Of a DNA stretch of 64,000 nt, positions 10,877-22,146 are shown one piece after another. This stretch comes from Undaria pinnatifida. Lineage: Eukaryota > Sar > Phaeophyceae > Laminariales > Alariaceae. A model generated the notes under the pieces. That model ran no database searches. It saw only the letters and a program-made list of their open reading frames with translations, and was not told the origin of the DNA. The first letter of the stretch is position 1; every line of letters starts with the position of its first letter. The stretch spans positions 159,075 through 223,074 of the forward strand of contig JABAKD010000005.1 in assembly GCA_012845835.1 (NCBI GenBank), read 5' to 3'. Position numbers and translations under genes: made by a program.

Positions 10877-12524
10877 GTACAGTAGTAGGTTCTATACAAG
10901 GTGGCTTGAATAAAGCGGCCATTCGATATAGGACGGTTCAAACCGGTTGGTACGAGCTTAACTGCGCAAACATGAGCCTATACACAAATAAAGGCGCCTC
11001 TCGATATGTGGCGGCCAGAATTCCTCTGGACGATACCCCCATGTACAGGCCTTGACATTAGGCTTATCCATAGTTCCCATGAGACGATTACTCTTTTGAA
11101 GAACATCGTACGATGTCCTATGCATTTGCTCGTCTGATATGGAGTCACATACGCGTAGGCCAGCCCATCACAAACACGAAGGCGCGCACGCACACCCCTA
11201 TCTACACGTTCTCTCACACGCATACGTTCAAACACGATCGCAAATCGTGAGCAGTACAATATCACGATCGTACATAATAGTACTACGGTTTTACGGCCGC
11301 TGTAAACATTCCGGGGGACAGTCCCAGCCCATCCTCGTATTTGAGGGAAACAAGGAACCTGCCCGCGGGAGAGGAGGTTGCTACATCAGTCTTGAATGCG
11401 CCAGTGCTCCGTTAACGCCGTTTCAGGCGTTGCGCAGAGACAATGAAATTTATTTGATGAACAAACCTACCGATTCTCGATACGACAAAACGTGTCAACA
11501 TTGCGGAAAAGGAATGACGTTCGACTAATTTGGGCTGAGGCCAATTGCCATTGGGAAAAAATGTAGCCGAACAGTCCTACCTCTATCATCGCGACCGTCA
11601 CACGCCCTAACGGCCATACCCATTTGCTCTTCTGACACCGAGAAACACTTGACCTGAGACAAGAACACAACGCAAATAGCTGAGGTATGCATTCCGACAA
11701 ATATATATTGATACAAGTTACCGCCTGCAACACGAATGCTATCGTTGAGTTGAAGCTTCCTCTGTGCCGTCCGAAAATACAATCAGACAAAAATACACTA
11801 TCGATTGCAACCCCCTTGACCAAAGGTCAAATTCAAGGGATCATTGCGCTAGCTACCTTGATACTTGTGATATCAAGCGAATTCTCGATGAGCGGTTTAG
11901 CCGCCTCGGCCCGAACGTTGTTTGAAACGTTAGGCCAGCGAGCACAGTTGTACTTTTTTTTTCGTGTGGGATAGAGTTAGCGTAGAGGGTGTGGCCCATA
12001 CCCCGTTGGTATAAGGGAGATGAGGCCCTCCACAGCACCGGTGGTCCTTAGAATCTAGGTTTCGTTGCGCCAGAACACACCCACCCTCAGTCGAACGTGC
12101 TCTAACTTCGAGGAAAAACAGATACTCGCTGTTGGTAACAGAAGACCGGGGTGTTGGTAAGGGTTCGCCGCACATTTTTGAGGCTTCCCTCGTGTGGAGG
12201 TCAATACCTCATGCAACTATATAAAATCAAAACATATTCTGTGAATCAAAACATATTCGAATCAATAATCTCATGGCCTCTAGCATACTAGGTAGGGGCA
12301 TCGTTGTTTAGCAAAAACAATTCGGACTGATGCTCGAGTGAGAAACTACCAATCATTGTTTGGAGACTGCTTTTTAAACTTTGTTGCTATGATCAAAATG
12401 GAATTGATCGGATTGACTTGCGCTTTGGTGAGCACACGCGCTTGCCACGACATGGGAAACGATTTTCGTCTGCTAATTTGCATTTCTATTTTGTGAATGG
12501 CGAGGGTGCTTAACCCTAATCGCC

Positions 12525-14395
12525 GGAATAACGTTCAACAACACTACGTAGCATTAAACATCATTAAATAGCGTTGAATAGCATAAGATAACAACAAATT
12601 CCACTATGAATTAACAATAAATATCCTTATTATCATTAGAAAACAGTAAAAAACGCCAAAGCCTTGAGTTAGCATCAAATGCCATTAACTAACATTCAAT
12701 AGCCGCCAATAATGTTCAAAAACAACCAACAACATTCAATAAAATTAAGCAACACCAAATAACATTCAATAGCACTTGAAAAAATTGAACAACATTCAAT
12801 GGATTCCATAAAGTGAAACATTCAAAAACATTTAATATCATTAAAAAGAACACTGTGTAACATAAATACGGTTAATCAGCTATAACAATCTATGCGTAAC
12901 ATAAAAAAACACCACAAAACAATAAAATACATTATTTAACATTCAAGAACATTTAAAATCATTACACAAGACGTTTTATGACATTCAATAACAATCCAAA
13001 CATTCAGTAACGTGCAATAACATTGAGCATCACAAGATAACATCGAAGAACATTCAAGAACATTTACCAACACAAAATAACATAAAAAAAAACTTAGATA
13101 ATGTAAATCAACCTTGAACAACATGAACTAGCATCCAATAACATTAAATAACATTGGAAATCATCACATATAATGTAATAAGCCAAAAAGGCTTTCAGTA
13201 ACATGTATGCTTTTAATTGTTGTTGAATGTTATTGAATGGTAATAACTGTAATGTAATGAATTTGAAGGCCTCTCGAATGTTCCTGAATTTGTTACGTTA
13301 TTCAATGTTTTTTAGCACATTCTAACAACGTTATTGAATAATATTAGCTGTAGTATAATGACCCTGAATGCCCTCGAATGTGCGTGAATGTTTTCAATGT
13401 CATTCAATGTTTTTCATTCCATACATAATTTCAACTTTTTAGTAAACTTTCAGTAACCTTTTATACCATTCGATCACAATTAATAACATTAAGCAACATA
13501 ACAAAACATAAAATAGCATCAAACAACATAAATATCACTAAATGTCGTAAACTACATGAAAAAAATCAATATAATTTTCAACCAGCATTCAATAACGTTC
13601 AAAGACATTAAATAACAACTAACAACTTTAACAACATCCACTTACATTAAATAACATTGACTAGCAGTATATTACAATAAACAACGATCAATAACATTAC
13701 ATACATAATGCATCTTCAAATAACATTCAATAACATTTCATAAAGTTACGTTTATGTAAATGTAAATTTCAATAGCATTCAACAACATTCAATAACTATA
13801 AATAACATTCGCCAACATGAAAAACATTGAAAAACATTAAATAGCATTAAAGAGTGTCATATATAATAAAAAAGTTTAAAATCATCGAAAATATTTTTGT
13901 TACATTAAATGACATTAAGTATAATCTATAACATTCAACAAAATTAAAGAACAATAAAAAAAATTACGTCACATCCAACGACGTTAAATAACAGTACATA
14001 ACATCAACAACCTTATATAATTCCAATAACATTCAACAATATTCAATAGCATTCAGTAAAATTAAGGCGAGGTTACATACCATTAAAATGCGTTTTATAA
14101 CATGAAATATCCTTTAAAATATTTTTCAAACATTCAACAACATACAAAAATATTAAATAACACTTAATAACAATGAAAAAATATCAAAAACATTTAATAG
14201 CACAGAGTAACATAAAATAGAGGTAGATTTACTTCACTAACATCCAACACCATTCTATTCCATTCAAAAACGGTAAACTACTTTTTACCGTTGAGCAACA
14301 TTCAATTAAAATCGAGAGAATTGAATAACGTTCAATAACATAAACTAGCAACAAATATCATTAAAAAATATAAATATTGTTTAATAACATCAAAA
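12525..14395. repeat. AT-rich degenerate minisatellite with an inverted central block
   Basis: About 1.9 kb of degenerate ~10-11 base units around AACATTCAATAACATT. On the + strand nearly all units read AACATT/AATAACA. Between about 13200 and 13435 the orientation switches, and the + strand reads GTTATTGAATG and AATGTTATTG. The base composition is sharply more AT-rich than both flanks. No coding is seen. It lies within intron 2 of the fucosyltransferase gene. Confidence 0.9.
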
Positions 14396-14459
14396 TCGTG
14401 AACGATCCGATACCGGTGGCCCCTTGCCTGTAATCGCCGAAAACACCGCTGATTGTTCA

Positions 14460-14790
14460 GCAGCAAATAGCAGCAGCAGGCATATCAAACAGTATAGCAG
14501 CAACTGGAACATGCCTATACCCAGTCTGAGTTAAAATACATATGCCGAAGACACTCGGTACGTATTTTTCGAAATACGACATAAAAATTGTCGCTTGCTG
14601 AGGTCGTATAAAACGTGTACCAGGTACTTGTCACGGTATGCAATTCTTATATTCAGATGAAGAAAAAAATGATCGGCCGAGGTCACTAAGCCAAGAGGAA
14701 AATGCATAAAGAGGACCAGTGCTGCTGCTGCTGCTGTTTCTTCTGCTGCTGCTGCTGCATCTTCTGCTGCTGCTGCGGATGTTCACCTGT
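14460..14790. repeat. CAG/CTG triplet runs
   Basis: Short GCAGCAGCAG runs at about 14460-14510, and interrupted CTG/CTT runs at about 14719-14778. The minus-strand frame across 14631-14894 contains a coiled-coil-like, Glu/Arg/Ala-rich stretch followed by Ser/Arg encoded by the triplets. This may be a fragment of a coding region, but I cannot assign it. Confidence 0.75.
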
Positions 14791-14894
14791 TTCTCCAGGC
14801 CAGCCGCACGCGCCTGGTCCGCCCTCCTCCCCTCCACCTCGAGTTCCAGTGCCGATTGAGCGCGCTTCCTCATCTCCGGTATTTCGGATCCCAC

Positions 14895-15650
14895 AAAAAT
14901 CCTTTTTTTTATTTTATTTTTTTATTTTTTCCTCGCCTTCTCTTGCCTAAACGCCCCACCTAATATCGAAATCCGCCAGAGTTTATAAACACTTCCACGC
15001 CCTAGATATCGCCTTGTTATCTTTTTAGAGCCGTCCATGCCGCTGCTGCAATTCCCACCCACCCCCGCCCCTAACGCTTCCTCCTTCCCAACCACCCGCA
15101 CCATCGCCTAGACCTGGCACCACGCGTATAGCATACCCATACATCTATGCGACCTAAAGCCCTCTCCCCTCCCCCCCCCCCCCCCGCCCCCCTCCGCCAC
15201 ATTCGCCCCCCCCCTCCCCCTCAAGTAGGATTTATAGTTTCCACGCACGAATTGACCTGCCCCACCCGTCCCCTTCCCGCCCATCCCCCCCATTCGCCCC
15301 CCTTTTGATCCAAATCAGGCCCCCACGTCCCAAAACCCTCCGCCTTTCCCTCACCGGATACTGGACTTACAAGATTCACCTCATAAACTGATGCATTTCC
15401 TTCCACAGCTGTCACATTTTGTCTCACTCAGAAACGGGTTTTATAGTTTCCGCGCACAGACTGCCTAACATCACCCTGTTGACCCTGATAGCTACACTGT
15501 AGTTGCAAGGGGAGTCGACGAGCTATATCCTCAATGAGGATACACAACCCGTAACACGCGCGATCGGAGTATCACACACAGCTTGCAAAGATGAGTTTCG
15601 ACAAAATATTCGATCTCACATCTGGAGTGTATTTCATTTTGAATAATATT
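14895..15650 (+). mobile_element. Family D repeat
   Basis: C-rich copy. Order: T-rich run; CTTGCCTAAACGCCCCACC; ATCGCCTTGTTATC; CCATGCCGCTGCTGCAATTC; CACCATCGCCTAGACC; long C tracts (15168-15225); AAACGGGTTTTATAGTTTCC; CACCCTGTTGACCCTGATAG; CCCGTAACACGCGCGATCGG; then the terminal module with ATG at 15591 and CTCACATCTGGAGTGTATTT. The order is the same as in the 48.4-49.2 kb copy. Confidence 0.85.
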
Positions 15651-15674
15651 TCCTCAATAGCTGTAACATAACTG

Positions 15675-16352
15675 TTGGTGCTTTTCGACTTCCTCAGCGC
15701 ATCGAGCAACGGCCGCAACACGGGCTCGCCCCGCGTTGTTGTTGAGGCGCTGCAAACGCTTGATAGTCACTACGTTGCGCGGGAAATCACAGCGCGCCTC
15801 ACCACCCCCATCTCGGCGAGAGATTTCGCCGTCCGACGGACGATCTCATCGCTATTTTTTTTAGGAGCCCTTATATTTGTTTTATTGCATTTTTTGACCT
15901 CGACTTATTTGAACCTTTATTGTCCATTTTATCTCATTACCCTATACTGGATATTATATTACTTCGGCTGTGCCGGCCGGACTAGGTTGTGGTTTGTTTC
16001 GTGACGTAGCTAAACAACACAGCTAGTGTCCGCGCCGTTTACTTGTTCTATTGCCATCCACGTCATAGACCTCACCTGCAAATTATTAGCAGAAACAATG
16101 TCACTTATTACATTTTCTAGTTTAAATATGGTCGACAGAGACCCCGGAAACGGTAATCTAGACAGAAAACACGACTTCAAAACGTTTCTTAAAGTTTGGA
16201 GGCCGGATTCGTACCGTGTGGTGAGCAGATTAGGATTTGGTGGTGGTTTGCAGCGTCCTCTAAACTTAAAATGTTTTGAGCAGAAACAGATTGTCGGTTG
16301 CCTTGCTCGAGATTTTGTCTCTTGGTTGACGTTTTTGTTGTGCATGTGTTGA
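15675..16352 (+). CDS. Unassigned open frames, low support
   Basis: Two successive + frames (15675-16004, 109 aa; 16026-16352, 108 aa). The first begins with a polar stretch (about 60 residues) and ends in a hydrophobic, membrane-like stretch. The second has no motif I recognise. They lie inside the large fucosyltransferase intron just after a D element. They could be exons of a nested gene, a decayed element, or chance. Confidence 0.15.
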
Positions 16353-17432
16353 ATTTTATCGTGCCATATCTTTGTGGTCGTTCAGCACCTCAAGCGTGAC
16401 CTAAACCGTAGCACGCGTCGCCATGATGGCGTCGTCCTGCGGTAGCCCCTTTCTTCAAATATCCATTCACGAAGTCGCCTGTTTGAATCAGCTCCCGGCT
16501 TCATCGCCTAAAAGTGGAGTGCCCCTTGCCAACCCGACGTTATCCATTGAATTCCCGTTGCAAACAATGAAATATATTAACAATTTTGTTTCGTGGAATC
16601 ATTCTGCGACGTGTCGACCAGCCATGGCAGGTTAGTTCAACACAATGGCTGCTTTTGGCGGGAGGCTATCGTGTAACCAGTTTTTGACGTGTCAGCGGGG
16701 ATGCTCCTTAAACCCAGCATCGATCGTCGGAATGCTCCAGCTTTTTTCGCGTTTTGACTCGTTAAATACCCATGTCATGGGATTCGTCATCGAACAGTGG
16801 CACATTGTATTTGCCGCCAATAAGTTGCTTCGGGGAGGTAGTGGAGCCTCCTGACAACAAGAAAAGTCTTCTAACAAAAGACATGGCGCACCTCCACCCC
16901 AGACTCAGAACCCGCATGTCACGGTAGAGGTAAAGCAATTTCTATGAAATATTGTGAAAATCACGGGCCTCGTCAACCTCTAATTGTCGTAATACTTCGT
17001 ACAATGATAATACACTGATAATACAAGGATATTACAATGAAAGGGCTATTACAAGAACAGGGTGCTTACAATATTACAGTCGTATTTCACTTTCAAAATA
17101 TTTACAGTTTTATAGTCAAGCGATGGGTCTGTTCATCGAGTTGTTGCACGTTCATTTTACTCTATAACTAGATTTTGCGTGGGATACGGAGATACTCAAA
17201 TGGCTAGTAAAGAAAAAAGGTCGCGTCTCCTCTAAAATGCGTCTCTGTTGAGGATGTTTGCTCTTTTAGCAACAAGCCTCCTCCGTGTGGAAACTATCTG
17301 CACACTCCTACTGTAGCATAAAAATATACAGTGGCACTGCAATAAGACTGGGCGTTTTATTGGTGAAGAGGCCTAGCAGTAAGAAAAATCGATATTAGCC
17401 GAATGTTGCTGCCCCCGATCGCTGCTCACGAC

Positions 17433-17433
<1 letters not shown>

Positions 17434-17475
<42 letters not shown>
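17434..17475. repeat. (TA)n microsatellite
   Basis: About 18-20 uninterrupted TA dinucleotides, roughly 55 bp upstream of the last fucosyltransferase exon. Its length is likely variable. Confidence 0.95.
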
Positions 17476-17528
17476 CGCCGCCCGCACCCCCTGCCCCGGT
17501 GTCTATTCGTCTGCTCGTCATGTGAAAG

Positions 17529-17726
17529 AGTTACGGGTCGTTAGTTTACCTCATGGCGGACCTCGAGCAGTTGGCGGCGGCCGACGTGTTCGTGGGAACT
17601 TGCTCCTCCAACATTGGAAGGCTCGTGATGCTGTTGAGAGACAACCTCGGCAAAGACCAAGACTCGGGCATCAGCCTGGACAAACCTTGGCTCCCCAACC
17701 GTGCGCGTAGCCTTGAGCAGGACTAA
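17529..17726 (+). CDS. GT23 (FUT8-like) fucosyltransferase, C-terminal exon
   Basis: 65 codons plus TAA at 17724-17726. The product starts SYGSLVYLMADLEQLAAADV and continues FVGTCSSNIGRLVMLLRD. This is the characteristic C-terminal motif of FUT8/NodZ-type enzymes (D-(I/L)-x-x-L-x-x-x-D-x-x-V-x-T-x-S-S-x-x-x-R). The acceptor AAAG at 17525-17528 puts the exon in phase 0, matching the end of the exon at 10876. The protein ends about 35 residues after the motif, without the SH3 domain of animal FUT8. All conserved residues are intact. Confidence 0.75.
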   Translation, partial: SYGSLVYLMADLEQLAAADVFVGTCSSNIGRLVMLLRDNLGKDQDSGISLDKPWLPNRARSLEQD

Positions 17727-17774
17727 GCTTTTGCTCTCGTGTTCTACACCTTACGCATGGGCATAGGAAGCTGC

Positions 17775-18110
17775 CTAAACGCTGGGGCTGGCGAGTTCTT
17801 TCGACCTGTCACAACACCATCTGGTTTCGATGCGTTGCGTACGTTTATCCCCCGGTCGGCCACAGGGTTCGAAGCCATTCTGTGCAATGAAGCTGGGAGC
17901 CACGCGCACATATTTACCGAAATACCGGCCACGACCTAAGACCAAAACAATGTCATGTATTTCCGCGTCGCCGAGGTCATCGGTAACATCGTGCATAATC
18001 TCCTTTTTTAGGACCTGCCGATTAGACGATGGAAGCACGATACTGACAAAATGCATATCTATTTTTGAATGTTTGATGCGGTGCGTGATATCTGGGGATT
18101 GGGGCGGCAC
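17775..18110 (-). CDS. Unassigned minus-strand ORF
   Basis: 111 codons, 50 bp downstream of and convergent with the fucosyltransferase stop. The central part has a protein-like alternation of hydrophobic and charged residues (IDMHFVSIVLPSSNRQVLKK and DIVLVLGRGRYFGKYV). No family is recognised. An overlapping + frame (17830-18132) is weaker. Exon-like, low confidence. Confidence 0.2.
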   Translation of the reverse strand: MPPQSPDITHRIKHSKIDMHFVSIVLPSSNRQVLKKEIMHDVTDDLGDAEIHDIVLVLGRGRYFGKYVRVAPSFIAQNGFEPCGRPGDKRTQRIETRWCCDRSKELASPSV

Positions 18111-18132
18111 GATGTTGTTGGAGCCGAGGTAG

Positions 18133-19221
18133 CCGTGCTTCCAGGCTCTAATGCTTGTATGTTGTTTGCTGGCTTCATGATGGGCGTGTTACTCGAGAGT
18201 TGTTCTATGTTAGCTCCCCGAACTCTTGTTCAACAAAATCGCCGGTATAAAAACCAGCTGCCGACGCGTATTCCCTGAAATAAGGTTCCCGTCGCCACCC
18301 CGACGTGATGGTTCGATTGTCCTTTGCCAACAACACGAAGTATGAAGGCATTTCTTCCGTCGTATTCATCGTCGTGTCACGCAGGTATTACACGATCGTT
18401 AGATAAAGGCGACGGGTTTTTGCTGGGCCTATATCATAGAATTAGTCTCGGTCTCGTCAAGGGATAAACTCAATACACGGATGCGTTCTACTATTGGATG
18501 CCGGAGTCTTCAGGTCGTTGTGCGTTCGTACTGTGAAAGTTCCGTCTTAGTCTCACGTGATACATAACGTTCTATAGCGACCGGGACGCACTTCTGCTGA
18601 GCTTAGGGCGGCGTGCTCTTCGGCAGAGATAGCACGTGTGGGCCATACAAGTCCTGAGCGATCGGCTCTCCCATGGACGAAGCTATCCAAAGTCGTTGGC
18701 GGCAAATTGGATTTTTCAATCGATTAGTTTTACACGCATTGTTCCTCCCGTTGCATGTCATGTGCTTTTATCGCAATCGTCTCCAGTACCCCAAGCACCT
18801 CAAGCACCTGAATATAAGTTTCTCGTGCGGCATTGAACCCCTTGAGTGGGGAGCCTCGAAAAAGGCAGGGTGGACAACTGATGTTTTGAATCCAGGTCAG
18901 GGGTTGACATTCGGGTTGAACTCTACCACGGTATTCCACTTACAAAAATGGTGAGACACAGAGCATAGAGCTCCTTAAGCGGGCAGCCTCAGTGAAGTCA
19001 GGTTCACCCCTACCTTTTCATGCACTGTCTCAAGGAGGTGAGGGAAACGATTGTTGCATCCATGCATGCTGCAAGTGATGGTAGCGGGAGATCGGGTATT
19101 ACTGCCCAAGCAGACGACTAGAGATGGGACGCAAGTTTATCGGAGGTGCGCGCCCCCATTTCGTGTTCAGATGCTGCTTAGATGATAAGTTCCAAATCCC
19201 ACCCAAAAAGCATATCGACCC
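18133..19221. other. No supported gene
   Basis: Short frames only, including 18673-18954 (+, 93 aa, no motif). No repeat shared with the rest of the window was noticed. Confidence 0.4.
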
Positions 19222-19653
19222 TTGTGTGATGATGAGTCCCAGTATGAGCCAACATGTGCTACCAGTGAATCTATCGTAGAGCGCGTCAGGAGTCATATTT
19301 CGATTGCGAAAATGGTGGCGGACAACGATCAACCTGCCGCGCATACCATGAACGATTGTTTATATCACATCCAACGTGATATTGCTACACGCTTAAGCAG
19401 AACCTATCACGCGGCAAGGTACACTCCAGGCGTGTGGTATACAACGCCCCGGGTAGTGCAGACCATCGTAAACGGCAAAAGGCAAGTAGAAGCTCATGAA
19501 TACACCTCGGAATGCGACGCGGCCATGGATACAAGAGCATTTGGAGTTAAGAGCTTACATGACGATGATAGTTGTGGAAGACCTCAAAATGCCATGAAGC
19601 ACTTGCGTCTTTTCGCTTCCGAGGGTTTATACCTGTCAGGAGAAACAGTGTGA
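19222..19653 (+). CDS. Unrecognised 143-aa ORF
   Basis: The composition is protein-like (acidic start, MVADNDQPAAHTMNDCLYHI segment, balanced residues) and does not come from a simple repeat. No domain is recognised. Its last 80 bp overlap the start of the longer frame 19572-20441 in another frame. The two could be pieces of one gene joined by an intron or a frameshift. Confidence 0.25.
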   Translation: MCDDESQYEPTCATSESIVERVRSHISIAKMVADNDQPAAHTMNDCLYHIQRDIATRLSRTYHAARYTPGVWYTTPRVVQTIVNGKRQVEAHEYTSECDAAMDTRAFGVKSLHDDDSCGRPQNAMKHLRLFASEGLYLSGETV

Positions 19654-20441
19654 CATATATAGGAAGGGAGCAAATTATAACGAGAAAAGGAGGGTTGCTA
19701 ACACTGCCGCGTTTATCGCTGTTTAGTCAGCCGCCCATTTCACGGCCACCGCACTTGCTGCCCAAAGGATATATCCGGCACAGGAAGTTGTTTAATCGCG
19801 CTTTCTTTATTGTTGATGCAAATACTGAGTGTTTGGCTTACAGAACGAGCGCCCTGCCGTCACCTGCTACAAACGAAATATACGCACATATAATTGTCTC
19901 CGAATGTCGATGTTATGCAGTTCACCCGATGCTGGATCACGTAGTCTACACGACGAGTGTTGAGTGTTGGCCCGATGGTTCAGCAGGTATTTTCTTTCAA
20001 GGGTGTAATCGGTACGGTATACCGGTACAGGGGGTAGCTTTGATGGGCGTACCGAACTTACCAAAGTGTCGATTTCCGTCGTTGAGGTCTTATCAAACTT
20101 ACCGGTGCGTCTGGTACCGGTGGCGTGTCGAACCGTACACGAATACATTTGTCAAAATACTGAACAAAGAAGACGCACCCGGTATGTTTTGGTACCTGCT
20201 TTATCGAAAACACCCTTGTTTTCTTAAGAGTGTTACAATTAGAACGGCTGACACTGTTTTTCGTTGGGCAACGTTGTCCTGGACGGAAATATCCCGGAAG
20301 AGCTTGAAGCGTAACTTATCTCTCACATATATTCAGCGCCCGTTAACGAAATCGCGGTGTTCAGTCCGACACGATGTTGATTTGGTCGCAGAGCCACGCC
20401 AATGTTCCGTCCTCTATCTGATCTACTCTAGCCGTCCATAA
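19572..20441 (+). CDS. Longest ORF of the window, 289 aa, unrecognised
   Basis: An uninterrupted 870 bp frame. In sequence of this composition a chance frame this long is unlikely, but it can occur. Tyr, Arg and Cys are frequent, and there is no clear signal peptide, membrane helix or catalytic motif. A segment around 20000-20120 is rich in TACCGGTAC-like strings. No neighbouring gene suggests a function. Confidence 0.3.
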   Translation: MWKTSKCHEALASFRFRGFIPVRRNSVTYIGREQIITRKGGLLTLPRLSLFSQPPISRPPHLLPKGYIRHRKLFNRAFFIVDANTECLAYRTSALPSPATNEIYAHIIVSECRCYAVHPMLDHVVYTTSVECWPDGSAGIFFQGCNRYGIPVQGVALMGVPNLPKCRFPSLRSYQTYRCVWYRWRVEPYTNTFVKILNKEDAPGMFWYLLYRKHPCFLKSVTIRTADTVFRWATLSWTEISRKSLKRNLSLTYIQRPLTKSRCSVRHDVDLVAEPRQCSVLYLIYSSRP

Positions 20442-20828
20442 CATAGCGTAAACCCAAGTAAAATATGTGACATTACTAAAAGCGATAATTATAGCTTCTT
20501 GCGGTGAAGCGTGCGAGTTGATAGCGTTGTACACACAACCAGTACTGCGACGACCTGAATCGCCTTGTGTAGAACACCAATGTGGCCGGGTGGAGATGGT
20601 GTAATTGCTGTTGTGTTTTTTAGGTATTTCGCTGCTCGTAGGTTTGACAATCGAGCATCGCGGGTTTAGTTGTGGTAGTACTCCGGTCTCGGCCGGCACG
20701 GTTTTGAATGAAATTGATGTATTCCACCCATTGGACAAACTCCAGGCACATGGTAATGTCTCACGACCTAAGAGGTACTTGATTCGGGTTGCTAGTCCGC
20801 ATAACAAGGGGAAAACAGAGCTTTAGGA

Positions 20829-21096
20829 GACCCAGGCTACGGTAGGGGGGTCTCTTTTTGGGCTTTTATTTCAGTGGCTAGGGGTCACTCGCGCGAGTAA
20901 CCCCTTTGTTCCTATGCAATCTTACGTTTTCTTTATGTTTTACATTGACGAAATCAATCCGCAATGCAAACGTGATCTAAGCTGCGGCAAACCAAGTTTC
21001 TAAACCATCTTCATCCGTAGGGTACAGAGCTACTCGTACGAGTGGCTCAAACACACCAGTGAAAATGGGGGTACCCCCCCTACCGTAGCCTTGGTC
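20829..21096 (+). mobile_element. Family A MITE, best-preserved copy
   Basis: 268 bp, no coding capacity. The terminal inverted repeats are 23 bp with one mismatch: the left begins GACCCAGGCTACGGTAGGGG at 20829 and the right ends CCCCTACCGTAGCCTTGGTC at 21096. Each end also carries a 12 bp palindrome: ACTCGCGCGAGT (about 20888) and ACTCGTACGAGT (about 21032). AGGA at 20825-20828 and 21097-21100 could be a 4 bp target-site duplication. The structure is that of a non-autonomous DNA transposon; the superfamily is not known. Confidence 0.85.
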
Positions 21097-21100
21097 AGGA

Positions 21101-22146
21101 GCTAGATACGCGAAAGATCAGACAAGGGGTGCATTTACGTTGTTGTTTAGCGTATTGATACCGTTGAATACAGCCGTTCTATGACGAATTTCCGTACACG
21201 AAATGGAATGAGTACAGGTCAGAGAGGTTGTAGAATTGATCGAGCTAGGTTGCGCTTGCAGATGTGCCTCAGGCTGACCTCAGATCGGCCTTCGAGATCT
21301 GGTATATATGGGTACAAAGCGTTTGAATACCCCTTCGATTATGAGCTGTTGTTGTATGAAGAGGCACCACCTCGCATCCCGGCTGCACGCCGCGTAATCC
21401 GGCAGGAGGATAGCGTAGCGAGGCAGGAGCTGGTACTTATTTTGGTGACGTTTTTCAAAGGGTATTCTTAGGGTTACACAGAATCTGTTGATACACAGAG
21501 GAATGTAAAATGATGCAGGTAGATAGGCGAGCTCTGATGTTCGATCTTTTATCACTTGGTACCCCGCACAGTTCATGTTAAGACATATGCCGGTGGTAAC
21601 ATATGTACCTGGTTGACGAGTGCTTTTTGAAGTTTCCTTTCGGCATTGGCAATCGATAACGGATCAAGCTGATCCTTGGAGGAAAAGTTCGATTTTGGGC
21701 AAGGATTTTCGTTTTTCGTACTTAGCAGTAACCCTTTCGGTTTTTTCGCGTGCAGTGAATAGTGTAGTGAGACAATCAATACACTTCAACGCGTCCAATC
21801 GTGTACCAAGCAGGGAGGAAGTAGGTAGGTATATAATAGCACAATACATTTTCGGCGTAGACTAGGAATCTATATGATTGGTGCGGCTTCTCTCATGTTA
21901 GTGGAAGGTCAATGTATTATATGCGGTGGTGTATCCGTGGTTCACAGCGCCACTTTTGGTTTACCTTTGGTGTGCTCCCTTGCCTTCCAAAATGGCTCCT
22001 CTATTCGTCCATGAGTGATGACGTTCAATTGGTCAACGTGTATTCATCTCGCAGTCGCCCGCCTTGATCTGGTCTTGCTGTGCAAGTCCTGTCTAATTTG
22101 TAGTGAGTAACAAAAATAATGAGTACATGTACGTGTCACACCTACG
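21101..22146. other. No supported gene
   Basis: Frames of 60-98 codons on both strands (for example 21181-21471 + and 21280-21576 -) without motifs. Confidence 0.4.

Larger units (their letters stand above)
10877..17528 (+). other. Large intron 2 of the fucosyltransferase gene
   Basis: 6652 bp between GTACAG (10877) and the AAAG acceptor (17525-17528). It contains a 1.9 kb AT-rich repeat, CTG triplets, a family D element, and several unassigned frames, such as 11139-11528 with a CQHCGK ending, 11687-11974 with one hydrophobic stretch, and 15675-16352. Joining across it keeps phase 0. No other exon is needed to complete the C-terminal GT23 region, but I cannot exclude small extra exons or an unrelated + strand gene inside. 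Confidence 0.6.
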
